A DNA stretch of 64,000 bases, taken from the NCBI GenBank assembly GCA_025642075.2, contig JAODUO010000144.1, positions 537,501-601,500 on the forward strand, given 5' to 3'. Origin of the DNA: Ridgeia piscesae. Its lineage: Eukaryota; Annelida; Polychaeta; Sabellida; Siboglinidae. Of the stretch, positions 12,531-25,400 are shown piece after piece; positions within the stretch are counted from its first letter, which is position 1; each line of letters begins with the position of its first letter. A model generated the notes under the pieces. It did no database searches. It worked only from the letters and a program-made list of their open reading frames with translations, and was not told the DNA's origin. The position numbers and the translations under genes were made by a program.

Positions 12531-13651
12531 TTCTCACAAACCTTCAGGTTTGTTTTTGTTCTATCACCGTCACTGTCTCAACGTGGTGCTTCTTCTTTTA
12601 GCTCCAGTGCATTAGAAACGTTTCTGCCGACTATGTCAATCTCTAGCTTTCTCCATACATCCGCTTTCGTTTGTATCCGTGGTCACACCTCTACACGTGG
12701 ATGTCAATCCTTACTAACCATTCAACGAAAGCATACATAGAGTTTGATCGATTCTTCATACAGCAAATCATGCTTTGAATCATATACAAAAAGGAATTAC
12801 TTTTGGTATTGATGTTGGTTGACGAGACGTCCCAAATCAACACGTCCATAATTAGGTAATGACAACGAGCAGAACACCCGCTAAGACAATATCAGATTCA
12901 CACATGTAAATCCACATTATGTGCGAACGCGTAAATGTAACTCCAGAATCGAACAGAACCATTGCAGTGAAGCATGCTATAGTGTACGACGAACGAATCT
13001 CTCCCAATGCCACTGTATGGGAGATCGTTGCTAGCCGTGCAATCGACCGACTCGGATACCCGTCCATTTACACATTAAGCAACGATAATACAATGAATAG
13101 ACCGTGAAAGGATTAATTGTGTGACATATGAAACCATTTCTACAACGTACACTTTGAAATTGTTCTCTCTGTCGTATTGCGCAGAAGTGTCCTGGAGCAA
13201 ATAGCTGACGTTGTCTACGACGTCCAAAATATGTATTATCTGTCATACCGCGTTTATATTGATATGGTATGAAAAGCATACTTTACTACACAAGAACCTA
13301 ATACAATAATGTTTCGCCCAAACAAATATTTTCACCTATAATTACCGCAATTATACAATATGCAAGGCGACGATGAATATCAACACGTTTCCATATTTAG
13401 ACCAATCGTACACTGGCGTTTCCGTAATCCTTCAAACTCCGTCATAGGCCTACAATAGACTTCATTAGCTAAAGCAATTACGCCCATACATTCATGTATT
13501 GCTTTGGCCGTATGCCAAACACAACATTTCACGAATCTGTGTTGCGTAATAGGTTTTGGGCCCAGACAGAAGCATAAGTGCGACTTGACTTTCGGCATGG
13601 CGCATAAAATGGCGGGGGCAGAACGACACATCTGCCCCCCCACCCCACCGA
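12531..13651. other. Intergenic sequence, no recognised gene
   Basis: Open frames near 12919-13107 (plus) and 13380-13685 (minus) have no family resemblance I recognise and no clear splice context. Nothing here is supported as a gene. Confidence 0.4.
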
Positions 13652-13722
13652 AATAACAGGGCTGGCAGCTGCCCCCTCTTTCCACATTATGGAAAGAGGG
13701 GGCAGCTGTCAGCCCTGTTATT
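13652..13722. repeat. 33-bp inverted repeat with 5-base loop
   Basis: Arms 13652-13684 and 13690-13722 are complementary over 33 bp with one mismatch, separated by CATTA. In a plus-strand transcript the mismatch would be a G-U pair, so the stem would be fully paired. The arms contain GGGGGCAGCTG-type blocks. It could be a small palindromic mobile element or a small-RNA precursor; neither is shown. Confidence 0.85.
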
Positions 13723-14058
13723 GATGCAAGTAGACAGGAATGCTCAGTTCCAGATATATCACTGTAAATTGAGGATGGTCATGTAACTGTTCACGAGATG
13801 TCTTCTAAGCGCAACAATGACATATCATTGTCTATAGGCCTATTTATGAGTTTGCAGCAGCAGTCATAGCCACGATGCTGAAGAATGCACAGGGACCCTG
13901 CAGCGATTTTGTGGGCTCGTGGTGTGGGTGTACCAAGTGACGCATGCAAGAAGGAATTAGTCGGCACTTACCGCATATCGTCTACCAAAGTGAAGTAGTG
14001 TTTTGTATCATTCGGCGTCCGCTCCCCGGAATACGTCGAAGCTGCACTTTCTGCAATG

Positions 14059-14292
14059 ATGCACACACGCACACGCGCACACGCGCACACGCGCACACGC
14101 GCACACGCGCACACGCACACACGCACACACGCACACACGCACACACGCACACACGCACACACGCACACACGCACACACGCACACACACACACACACACGC
14201 ACACACGCACACACGACACACGCACACACGCACACACGCACACACGCACACACGCACACACGCACACACGACACCACACACACACACACCAC

Positions 14293-14324
<32 letters not shown>

Positions 14325-14357
14325 CACACACCACACACACGCACACACACACACACA
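14059..14357. repeat. (CA)n/(CACACG)n microsatellite
   Basis: Mixed CACACG and CA array immediately upstream of the LINE fragment. Long His/Thr or Cys/Val peptides in all frames are artefacts. Confidence 0.93.
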
Positions 14358-14422
14358 ATCCTGTAACTTAGACAAGATAACCAAGGTATTAGGGACATCA
14401 ACATTGCGGGAAAATAATTAGC

Positions 14423-16021
14423 GATGACAAACAAAAAGCAGAAGCTTTGGGCAATCAGTTTAAAATTGTCTTCATACATGAAGGAAATTCCAAGTTGCCA
14501 AATCTGAACGACAGCCCACATGGAAAAATACCTAAACTAACAATTTCACTTTAAAAAGTACATGACCAACTCTCAAAAATTAACACCTCTAAATCGCAAG
14601 GACCAGATGACATTCCACCATGGTTTCTAAACAGATATGCCTCCCACCTAACACCAATAATACACGATATCTTCCAATCATCAGTTGACTCTGGTCAAGT
14701 CCCCAAAGCCTGGAGAGAAGCAAACATAACAGCAATTTTCAAGAAAGGAAACAGGGCAGAAACTTCAAACTACAGCCCAATATCCTTGACACCAGTGATT
14801 TCTAAACTTTTTGAACACATAATTCATAGCCACACCATGAAACACATTGAACAACATCACATCCTATAACTGACCGTTTCCGTGCAAAAAGATCAACAGA
14901 AACTCAATTAATTTAAACTGTCCATGACATAAGCAAATCTCTAGACGAAAAGAAATATGTAGACATGGCCATTCTAGTCTTCACTAAAGCTTTCGATAAA
15001 GTTCCACATAAAGACTAATTCACAAACTAAAATACTATGGCATCACAGGCCCAATATAACCATGGATAGAAAGCTTACTTGCAGAAAGAACTCAACAGGT
15101 TGTAGTAAATGGATCAGCATCCATACCAATTCCTATCACTTCTGGGGTACCACAGGAAACAGTATACTGGGGCCCCTATTTGACTTACTTTACATAAGTG
15201 ACCTACCCAACAATCTCACTTCAAAGATTCGCCTTTTTGCAGATGACCGCCAACTATATTTACCTGTTAATCTTAATAATAATAATAATTCTCTCCTCCA
15301 AAATGATCTACTCAAACTTGAGGAATGGCAAAATACCTGGCTTATGAAATTCAACCCCACCAAATGCTTTACAATGACATTAGCCTCAAGAAAACCGACA
15401 CCAAATCTCTACACCTTCTGTGGCCAACAACTTAAATCTGTTCAATCACATTGTTATCTTGGTGTACACATATCAAATACATTAAATTGGACAGCACAAT
15501 GCAACTCAGTCGCTAGGAAAGCACAACAGACACTAGGAGTCATTAGGAGAAATCTAAATAAATGCCCAACCCACATTAAGTCTATAGCCTAGACAACCTT
15601 TGTCCGACCAATACTTGAATATGCGTCAGCATCATGGGATCCACACTGCCTAAAACATATTAAAACCTTAGACAAAATCCAAAGACAAGCTGCCAGATTT
15701 TGTATACAAAACTATTCTAGAGAGTCAGAAACAGTAACCCACTTCTTAAAGACCTCCACCCTCCAAACAAGAAGAAAATTAAAAGACTTAGCATAATATA
15801 TAAGATGGAACATAACCTAATAGATATCCCGCTAGATAACTAAATCCAACACAACGCTAGATCCTCACGTAAACTTGACAGTCAGTTCTTGCAAATTAGA
15901 TACTCTGCAAACATTTTTGGAAACAGCTTTTTCCCAACCACAATTCTCTGCCCCAAACACTGTCTCAAGTAAATACATAAACTCATTTCAAAATAATGTA
16001 ATCAAACATTTTAACAATTAA
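14423..16021 (+). pseudogene. Jockey/CR1-like LINE reverse transcriptase remnant
   Basis: Conceptual translation gives a non-LTR retrotransposon reverse transcriptase of the jockey/CR1 kind common in marine invertebrates. A segment like KAEALGNQFKIVF is followed by SKSQGPDDIPPWFL, VPKAWREANITAIFKKGNR, then the active-site box LFADDRQLY near 15232-15258. After these come LEEWQNTWLMKFNPTKC and YLGVHIS (thumb region), and then ILEYASASWDPH near 15613. The frame is broken by several stops and shifts, for example after ITISL and around 14870-15050. The N-terminal endonuclease is absent. This is a dead, 5'-truncated copy lying between CA-type arrays. Confidence 0.85.
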
Positions 16022-16084
16022 ATCAGACGACCCACCATGCGCACTGGCGTGATGTGTCCCTAGGATATTTTGCCAGTATATATA

Positions 16085-16353
16085 CAGATATCACACACGA
16101 TATGCACACAGATATGCACACAGATATGCACACAGATCACACGTATCACACGACACACGTCACACGCACACGGCACACGATAGCACACAGATTCACACAT
16201 GCACACGCACACGCACACGCACACGCACACGCACACGCACACGCCACACGCACAGCACACGCACACGCACACGCACACGCACACGCACACGCACACGCAC
16301 ACGCACACGCACACGCACACGCACACGCACACGCACACGCACACGCACACGCA
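16085..16353. repeat. Degenerate then regular (GCACAC)n array
   Basis: Begins just past the LINE 3' end with ATATGCACACAG-like units and becomes regular GCACAC hexamers. It may have grown from the LINE tail. Confidence 0.85.
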
Positions 16354-17310
16354 CAATGTAATAAAACATTAACGTCAATTAACATCAACATAGGCCACCA
16401 TCATACATACATTCGCCTACATGCAATTATGTCACATGTCAAGATTTATTTTTTCAAGCACATACATGTACTTATTGCTACCCACAGCGAGGCAGCACCT
16501 AATTCGAATGGGCGTAGTCAAAAATAGACGACAGGTAGCCTGGTTCTTGCGACACGCCCCGCACACGCACACGCACACGCACACGCACACGCACAGCACA
16601 CGACACCCCAACGCCCCACGCACACGCACACGCACACGCACACGCACACGCACACGCACACGCCCACGCACACGCACACGCACACGCACACGCACACGCA
16701 CACGCAACGCACGCACACGCACGCACACGCACACGCACACGCACACGCACACGCACACGCACACGCACACGCACACGCACACGCACACGCACACGCACAC
16801 GCACACGCACACGCACACGCACACGCACACGCACACGCACACGCACACGCACGCACACGCACACGCACACGCACACGCACACGCACACGCACACGCACAC
16901 GCACACGCACACGCACACGCACACGCACACGCACACGCACACGCACACGCACACGCACACGCACACGCACACGCACGCACACGCACACGCACACGCACAC
17001 GCACACGCACACGCACACGCACACGCACACGCACACGCACACGCAAACGCACACGCACACGCACACGCACACGCACACGCACACGCACACGCACACGCAC
17101 ACGCACACGCACACGCACAATGTAGTAAAACATTAACGTGCATATTAAACCAAATAGGCCCCTATAATAATACATTCGGCCTAATGCTAATTATGTCTAC
17201 ATGTCAAGATAAATTTTTTCAAGAATAATGTCTTTGCTACTCCCAGCGTGGCAGCACCTAATTCGATGGGCGTAGTTCAAAAATAGACGACAGGTAGCGC
17301 TGTGTTTTGC
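16354..17310. repeat. Duplicated ~190-bp flank around a (GCACAC)n array
   Basis: Two diverged direct copies, about 16354-16553 and 17119-17310, share AATGTARTAAAACATTAACG, TGTCAAGAT, GGCAGCACCTAATTCGA and AAATAGACGACAGGTAGC. The GCACAC array between them (about 16559-17118) matches the array before the first copy. The repeat unit is therefore array plus flank, duplicated as a block. Confidence 0.8.
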
Positions 17311-19437
17311 GTGAAGCCCTCAAAATTCTGACAGTCTAAAACAGGTTGGTATTTAATTAAGCCACGTATACTAATTAATTCAAGAATAGTTTCAAGTTTC
17401 AACTCGTACCATCATTTTACAATGTATGTCAACTACAATATACAAGACATGTCACACAAAAAGAAGGGTTTCCCCATTTATCGCCCAGATGGCCACATTG
17501 CGTCGACCACGATAGCATGATAATATTGAGGCATCCGTAATACTGATTATAATACTTGGCGACGTTGGCATTGACACATTGACTCACATTTACACCTTTC
17601 AAACTTTGTAGATTATAGTATTGTAGTTAAATTTGCCTGTTTATATTGCGTTTTACGATTGTTAACATACGGTTGTTAACAATCAAACAATGTTCTGAGT
17701 ACAATGTTATGTTCTGAATAAACTTTCATACCATACCATCATATAAAAGTAGGTTATTCTAAAAAACGGCTTCAGGCACTTGTGTAGAATTCGAACCCAT
17801 CTCCCTCAAGTGTGCCGTTATAACTGCATATTTGCCTAACTCTAATCTAACCCTATTACCCTAATAAATCAGCATTCCCAATATATTTATGCATTACAAA
17901 TATTGCATTTTGAGACCCAAATAACGCTCTGATTTGGCCCCAGTTTGTGCCAGCCACAAGAGCAGTGGCCGTATGTTGCTTGGCCATGCACATGGAATGA
18001 GTGATAACAGTTTGTCTATGCTGAACACACCTACTTTTAAACCGCAAAAGTCTGTTAAAACGCGCCGTTTATATAAAACACAAATATGCATGACATGATA
18101 TTGAATGATTAAATTAACAAAGTGAAGTATCACATATGGACTCAGACCACATTTGCATTTTCCATAGGCGACCATTATAACGTTTCCTTCATTTCCTACT
18201 AATCTTGAATATATCTGTTATTGACAATTTCACAGAACTTCTCCATAGACAGAAGTTCTGTGAAAAATTTGTGAACTTTTAATACCTCAGGCTCCCACAA
18301 ATTTCTTTCAAAACTTACACCCCTCCATTTCTGCTTGAACCACCCACGGATTGCCCCTGATTACATCAACAAGCAAAATTACAACTGTATTAATACGCAA
18401 AAATGCACCGACTGACAGCTGTCGTGATTTGACAGCTCTGATGCCACGCTGCATGAAAACATCATTTCTAATCACTCCACACTACATATGTGCTCACCGA
18501 AATTCAGACAACCTGCATAATGCTGCTTTTAAATGGTACTCTTTGGGAGGACGAGCACCTTATTGTGGTCTTACATCATATTTGCAAATATACAATAATT
18601 ACAGTTATAACAACACAATTGAGGTGGGTCCGAATTCAATACAAATGCCCAGCTGCATTAATAAGTTACTTGTGTTGCTAGTAAAGGTGAATTATAACAA
18701 ATGTATTCAATAGTTTCTGTAAATCTTACAAAATTAATGCAGATATAATCATGATGGTAATGATCTTGGCCCTTTTTTTAAAAGTGGTATGTATATTCAA
18801 TTGAATATGTATTCAATACAATTTATACAGTAAGTCACTACTTACGTCTTTGAACAATAATGTTCTGACAATATTTGAAACTTTCAAACTAAGTATGTCA
18901 GCAAATTTGAATTAATGAAATGACTGTTTGATGTCTATAGGTGCAGACAAACTGCACCCAGTGCACAGTATTGTTGGGTCTGATCTACAGTGTCTTAGCA
19001 GTGTTACAGCCACATATACTATTATATTTTGTGTATATGATGTACAGGCAGGAGCACCTTTTTTGTTCCAGTAAATCAGAAGAAAAATGTCAGAATGCAT
19101 GTCAGCACAACAGTGTAAAACCAATACTGTCATACTGAATAAAGCATTATAGTAAATGTAGTATATGCACTATGCAGTATTGAGCCATATGGTGAAAGTA
19201 AACTGTGCTACTGTAGGCTGTGTTGCTTATATTGTGACTTTCTGTGATTCTCAGAATTATATTGTATTGTTTTAGACTTATCCGATTACATTTTCAACAT
19301 TTTAATATCATTAACATACACAAATATACAGGTGAAGAGAAGTTCAGCTTTGTATTTGGATATTATATTTTAGTTCATTCCAGCATTCTATGTTCAATAG
19401 GTTTTGTTTGCAGTACATTTGTTATCTCAATTTTCAG
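17311..19437. other. Intergenic region upstream of NAT10
   Basis: No gene recognised. It contains a short inverted repeat at 18228-18265. An open frame at 18351-18713 has no recognisable family. The NAT10 promoter and 5' UTR should lie here or just downstream; a splice-acceptor-like TTTTCAG ends at 19437, before the start codon. Confidence 0.4.
18228..18265. repeat. 15-bp perfect inverted repeat, 8-base loop
   Basis: TTTCACAGAACTTCT and its exact reverse complement are separated by CCATAGAC. The match continues imperfectly outward (AATTT). Intergenic. Confidence 0.8.
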
Positions 19438-19459
19438 GTGATCTAGCAGAAAGGAAAAT

Positions 19460-22400
19460 ATGCGGAAGAAGATAGACAATCGTATCCGAGTGCTGATTGA
19501 GAATGGTGTGATAGCACAGCACCGATCTATGTTTGTTGTTGTTGGTGATCGGGCACGAGATCAGGTACACTTCTAAACTAATAAAATTTCATATGCATTA
19601 GCCGTATCTACTCTAATCTGTTGACAAGATGATAAGTTATTTAGCAGGGGCCGAAATAGTGGTACAGTTGTAGTCCAGTAGTCACAGGACTACCAGAAAC
19701 TTGGTCAGACTACCAAAGATGATGACAGCAGTAGTCTGATGGACTATCACAACATTTGGGAATATTTTTTAAAATGTTGTGTTTGTCATGTTATTTTGCT
19801 TAAATCTGGGCCATATGACTACCACATATATCTGAGGACTACCAGATTTCTCAACTAAGTTGACTAACAGAAATTTTGGAGTTATTTCTACTTCTGTTTA
19901 GGAATATGTGTTTTCATTGAGACATATCAAAGGTGGCCTGAAGCAATGTTGCTGAGGTTATTTGGTATATATTTATTACCATCTAAGCCAGAAATAAACT
20001 AATCAGGATTAATAAAAAATGAACAAGAATGGAACAATTTACAGGTGTTTGCCTTAAATATTTTTTTTATTAATTAGTCAGTTTATTGTAGTCTAGATGA
20101 ATGAAAGTTACTATAAACAAAACCATTTTGCATAAATGTTGCTACTATTAAAAGATATAATATTTTCAGGTGGTGATTTTACATCATATGTTGTCCAAGG
20201 CACTGGTCAAGTCTCGACCATCGGTTCTCTGGTGCTACAAGAAAGAGCTTGGTTTCAGCAGGTAGGCAGTGAATCATGGAGACACAGTCTTATAATAGTT
20301 TGCTAACTTAATAAAACACATTTTATACAATCTTTCCACTATATGTCATCCAGTAATTTCCAATCTAATATTTATTTTCATGTAATGTATTACTTTGATG
20401 TAATATTTTATCAGCAATATTTCTAATACTAAATAGGTATGTTTTAGCAGGACAGTTATAGCAAAATATCTATCACGGTGGCCTATACAACTATAGTTTT
20501 CTTAGAAATTGTGGTATTAATTTTTATTACAGACTTTTTAATCATGATTTGTACTGCTGACCTACGTATGGTGGACGATTGAGGATAAACTCACTCCTGA
20601 TATAGAACGGAGCGAAAGAGGAGAACAACATCTACATATGATACCTTAGTTACTTGTGCTATGATGTTATTTGTATGTTATAGTCACTGCAAGAAGCTCA
20701 GGCAACAACTATAGAAGGTTATAGATTTATGTTATAGTCACCACAACCACAAAAGGTTACACAGTGCTGTATATTGTAGTTACTGCAAGAAGTGTGCATG
20801 CAACAACTACAGAGAAGGACTATAGCTCTGCTATGAATTTATATGATGTGTGTTATAGCTACCGCAGGAAGTGCATGCAACAATTACAGAAGAAGGGTAT
20901 ACCCCCCGGTACTTTTAATTGTAGTCACCGCAAGAAGCGCATGCGACAACTACAGAGAAGGACTATAGCTCTGCTATGAATTTATATGATGTGTGTTATA
21001 GTCACCGCAGGAAGTGCATGCAACAATTACAGAAGAAGGGTATACCCCCCGGTACTTTTAATTGTAGTCACCGCAAGAAGCGCATGCGACAACTACAGAG
21101 AAGGACTATAGCTCTGCTACGAATTTATATGATGTGTGTTATAGTCACCGCAGGAAGTGCATGCAACAATTACAGAAGAAGGGTATACCCCCCGGTACTT
21201 TTAATTGTAGTCACCGCAAGAAGCGCATGCGACAACTACAGAGAAGGACTATAGCTCTGCTATGAATTTATATGATGTGTGTTATAGTCACCGCAGGAAG
21301 TGCATGCAACAATTACAGAAGAAGGGTATACCCCCCGGTACTTTTAATTGTAGTCACCGCAAGAAGCGCATGCGACAACTACAGAGAAGGACTATAGCTC
21401 TGCTACGAATTTATATGATGTGTGTTATAGTCACCGCAGGAAGTGCATGCAACAATTACAGAAGAAGGGTATACCCCCCGGTACTTTTAATTGTAGTCAC
21501 CGCAAGAAGCGCATGCAACAACTACAGAGAAGGACTATAGCTCTGCTATGAATTTATATGATGTGTGTTATAGTCACCGCAGGAAGTGCATGCAACAATT
21601 ACAGAAGAAGGGTATACCCCCCGGTACTTTTAATTGTAGTCACCGCAAGAAGCGCATGCGACAACTACAGAGAAGGACTATAGCTCTGCTACGAATTTAT
21701 ATGATGTGTGTTATAGCTACCGCGCGAAGTGCATGCAACAACTACAGAGAAGGACTATAGCTCTGCTACGAATTTATATGATGTGTGTTATAGCTACCGC
21801 GCGAAGTGCATGCAACAACTACAGAGAAGGACTATAGCTCTGCTACGAATTTATATGATGTGTGTTATAGCTACCGCGCGAAGTGCATGCAACAACTACA
21901 GAGAAGGACTATAGCTCTGCTACGAATTTATATGATGTGTGTTATAGCTACCGCGCGAAGTGCATGCAACAACTACAGAGAAGGACTATAGCTCTGCTAC
22001 GAATTTGTATGAAGCGCATGCGACAACTAGGGTATACTTTTAATTGTAGTCACCGCAAGAAGTGCATGAGATAACTACATTGGAAGGTTATACCTGTGTT
22101 ATGATATGTGTTGTAGTCACCGCAAGAAGCGCATGCGACAACTACAGACAAAGGTTATACCTGTGTTATGATATGTGTTGTAGTCACCGCAAGAAGTGCA
22201 TGCGACAACTACAGACGAAGGTTATACCTGTGTTATGATGTGTGTTGTAGTCACCGCAAGAAGCGCATGCGACAACTACAGAAGAAGGCCCGCAGTGGCA
22301 AGTTGGACCTGAAGGAGGACGACCCGTTTGAGCTGTTTGTGGCGGCCACCAACATCCGCTACTGTTACTACTCAGAGACACACAAGATCCTTGGCAGCAC

Positions 22401-25400
22401 CTACGGCATGTGTGTGCTGCAGGTATGGTCTATCAGATACATAATATGTCTAACCATTTATTTACTGAATAGTGTATGGTAAATGTGCCTATTATTGGAC
22501 AGTAACATCTATTGGATAGTTTATCCTTAAAATTCCATTACAGCTATAGAAGAATAAGTGGAGCCAACTTGTTCCAAGTTTAGCATAACTTCTTTAATTC
22601 TTCACATTGGAGTTGACACCAGGTGAGTAACATTGATGTCTTTGTGATGTCACTGATCTGTCCAGGATCCTATTGACTCTCCGGTAATAAAAAAAACCTG
22701 TTGGGAAGTCTGGGTTACCAGGAAACTTACCACATTATACAAATCTACTCTATTTGATCTAGGCAGGCATGAGATTCTTCAGTGGAACCTATGAATCGTC
22801 AAAATTTTAGTTTTTTAATATGGGTGATAAAACTGATCATAAATTTGCAATAAATAAAAAAAATTGATTCTTGACATAGATCGCATTCGCGACCGTCTTT
22901 CTTTTAAAAGTAAGCTGCATTTTGATTAGGTAGGAATCAAGGCACAGCTTACAATTCGCGCACGTATACCATTGGAAAGCTGCGCATTTCTATAGTAGAT
23001 GACCAAATAAGGCCTATTTTACTACGCCTTACGTCAAATATTTACACTCCCATTTATACGGTCCAAATCGGGTACCACTGGAAAACCTACTGATTCGTCT
23101 ATCCAAAACAAATATGTCATGATCAGCCAATGAGCACAAATCTCACAAACAATGTTTTGTTGACACGGGTTTCCCATGAGGGACAAGCGCACGAACTTGA
23201 ACCCGGCTATTTTTGTTGCTATGTCTCGCTTCGATGGTACAAGTCGAATTATTTCAAATTTTTGCATCAGTATATCAGCTAAATGACAGACAGTAGCCAT
23301 GGATTAAGTTATTTGTCTAATTCAGACAGTTAGACTGACTTTTTGGGTTGTTTTGAAGTGGACTTGTAGCAAGTTACCGGCGAGTAACGTAACTGGATAG
23401 TGCATTTCTTAATATTAATTAGGGACTGTATGTATTATTTGTGTAATCCATAATGTAAACATTTTAATGAATACGTCATTCTATCATACATAGTGTGCAA
23501 CAACACAACTAGTTCAACTTCAAAGCATCCTTGCCATAGCGTAGGTATAGCACATGTATTTGGACGTTCTACGATAATGCTAATAACATAAACGTTGTTA
23601 ATAATTACTATATTTAATTCAGTGTTCGTGACACTATACAAGTTGCCAAAAGTCTTGGACTTGGATTTTTTGTTTTTGAGTATTCTGGAATGTTCTTGAA
23701 TTTCATTGAATGTTATTGAAAAGAGTTTCATGAACATCAAGCACAATAGTAAGTGGTGAATATTTTATTGAACAGTAGTCAGTAACTATCGGCATAAAAA
23801 CGATGAACGTAAACTACATGGCAATAACACAATTCAGCAGACGACACTACGTGAATTAGCAACCAACACGATCGCTAGATGTCACAACTCGAACACGTGA
23901 GCCAATCAGATGCGCTCTTTCTTCACATGTCTGGCTGCGCGCCCGCTACCGTCCATAGTGTTGATTTTTATTTCGTTTCCCCAACAGTATTTACTTTATA
24001 GTTAGTTAGTGAACAATGATTATAAAATAGGGTTGCGAAAAATCGCCATGTCATGCAAAATTTAGTGCTGTGCATGAAGCAATGAGCCGGTGTGCAAGTA
24101 AATTACTAAATATGCCGATTAACAAATGATCGTGCGCTCACCTATCATTCCCATAAATCGCCATCACAAGCATTGCATTGCATTGCATTGCATTGCATTG
24201 CATTGCATTGCATTGCATTGCATTGCATTGCATTGCATTGCATTGCATTGCATTGCATTGCATTGCATTGCATTGCATTGCATTGCAACATTGCAAGCAT
24301 ACAATGCAAAATGCTGTCAAATGTCACATTTTTGCAAACGACTGAAGGAAGGAATCCTGTGCTGTTTGCAGAGTGCTGTAAATTTTCAGTTGTTATTTGT
24401 GGTGTGGTGTTTCAATTCATCTACACAAAAAGTCATGACACTAATCATATCATATGACTGATCTGATGTATTTGAGATTTTATGCCAAAGTTGAAGTTGT
24501 ATTTCAAGAATGCAGTCTGAAAATACACTAGGTTATATCCCAGATAATGGTGTCTTTGTTTCCCCAGTTAGCCGTGCAGCAGACAAATGTTCCTCAAAAC
24601 TGACTTGTCTCCCCTCTCATGGCTGCCTAGTCTAGGACATCTGGCTAAGTGTGGATTATGTCCTATATACTGATGAGTGTGACTGATTGTTAGGACTTTG
24701 AAGCGTTGACTCCAAACTTATTGGCCCGAACCATCGAGACTGTGGAAGGGGGAGGCATTGTAGTTGTTCTACTGCGGAGTGTCACATCTCTCAAACAGCT
24801 CTACACAATGTCTATGGTAAGTTCACACACTCCCACAATATACATAATACTGCATTAGGTGATCCTTCCTGTCATTGGCCAGAGCAGCCAATGGCACTTG
24901 CAGTAACCCAGACAGAAACAATTACACAATGTATTAAACATTTTGTATATCATGTTTTTGTATTCAAATTCCAATGAAGCATGCAGCAAATTTCTTTGCA
25001 ACTTAGGCATATTAGGCTTATCTTATATAATTACTTGTTTAATTTAAACAAAATTTACAAGTAAAAGACATAAACAAATATTTCTCCATTAACACAATAT
25101 AATCAATGTTATTTAATTGTTGTTGCAGCAGTGCATTTATGAAAGTTTAATATTTATGTCGTGTTTGTGAGTCATTAATGTTTCAGTTCAGTGTTGTAAT
25201 AATGAAAATCGACAATTTAATAATATTCTCCTTGATAAAAAATTGTATTGATAATGTTTTTTAATTTCACCTAGGATGTCCATGCCCGCTTCCGGACAGA
25301 GTCACACCAGGACGTAGTCTGCAGATTCAATGAAAGGTCCGTAGTGTTTTACTATGTCATACTGGTGCCATTTTTATTTCTGGTTTAATTTATTAGACTC

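Noticed and set aside
8340..12601. Many overlapping open frames of 120-466 codons rich in Phe, Leu, Ser and Cys
   Set aside because: They come from reading the stop-poor 29-bp minisatellite in all three frames. There is no non-repeat coding sequence or splice support.
12919..13107. 62-codon plus-strand frame (MCERVNVTPESNRT...)
   Set aside because: The composition is protein-like, but there is no family match and an overlapping minus frame exists. Evidence is insufficient.
18351..18713. 120-codon plus-strand frame upstream of NAT10
   Set aside because: No recognisable domain. The surrounding sequence looks like decayed repeat DNA.
20764..22074. Frames of 60-104 codons in the NAT10 intron-2 array (MNLYDVCYSHRRKC...)
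   Set aside because: These are translations of the exon-3-derived repeat units with stops and frame shifts between units, not separate genes.
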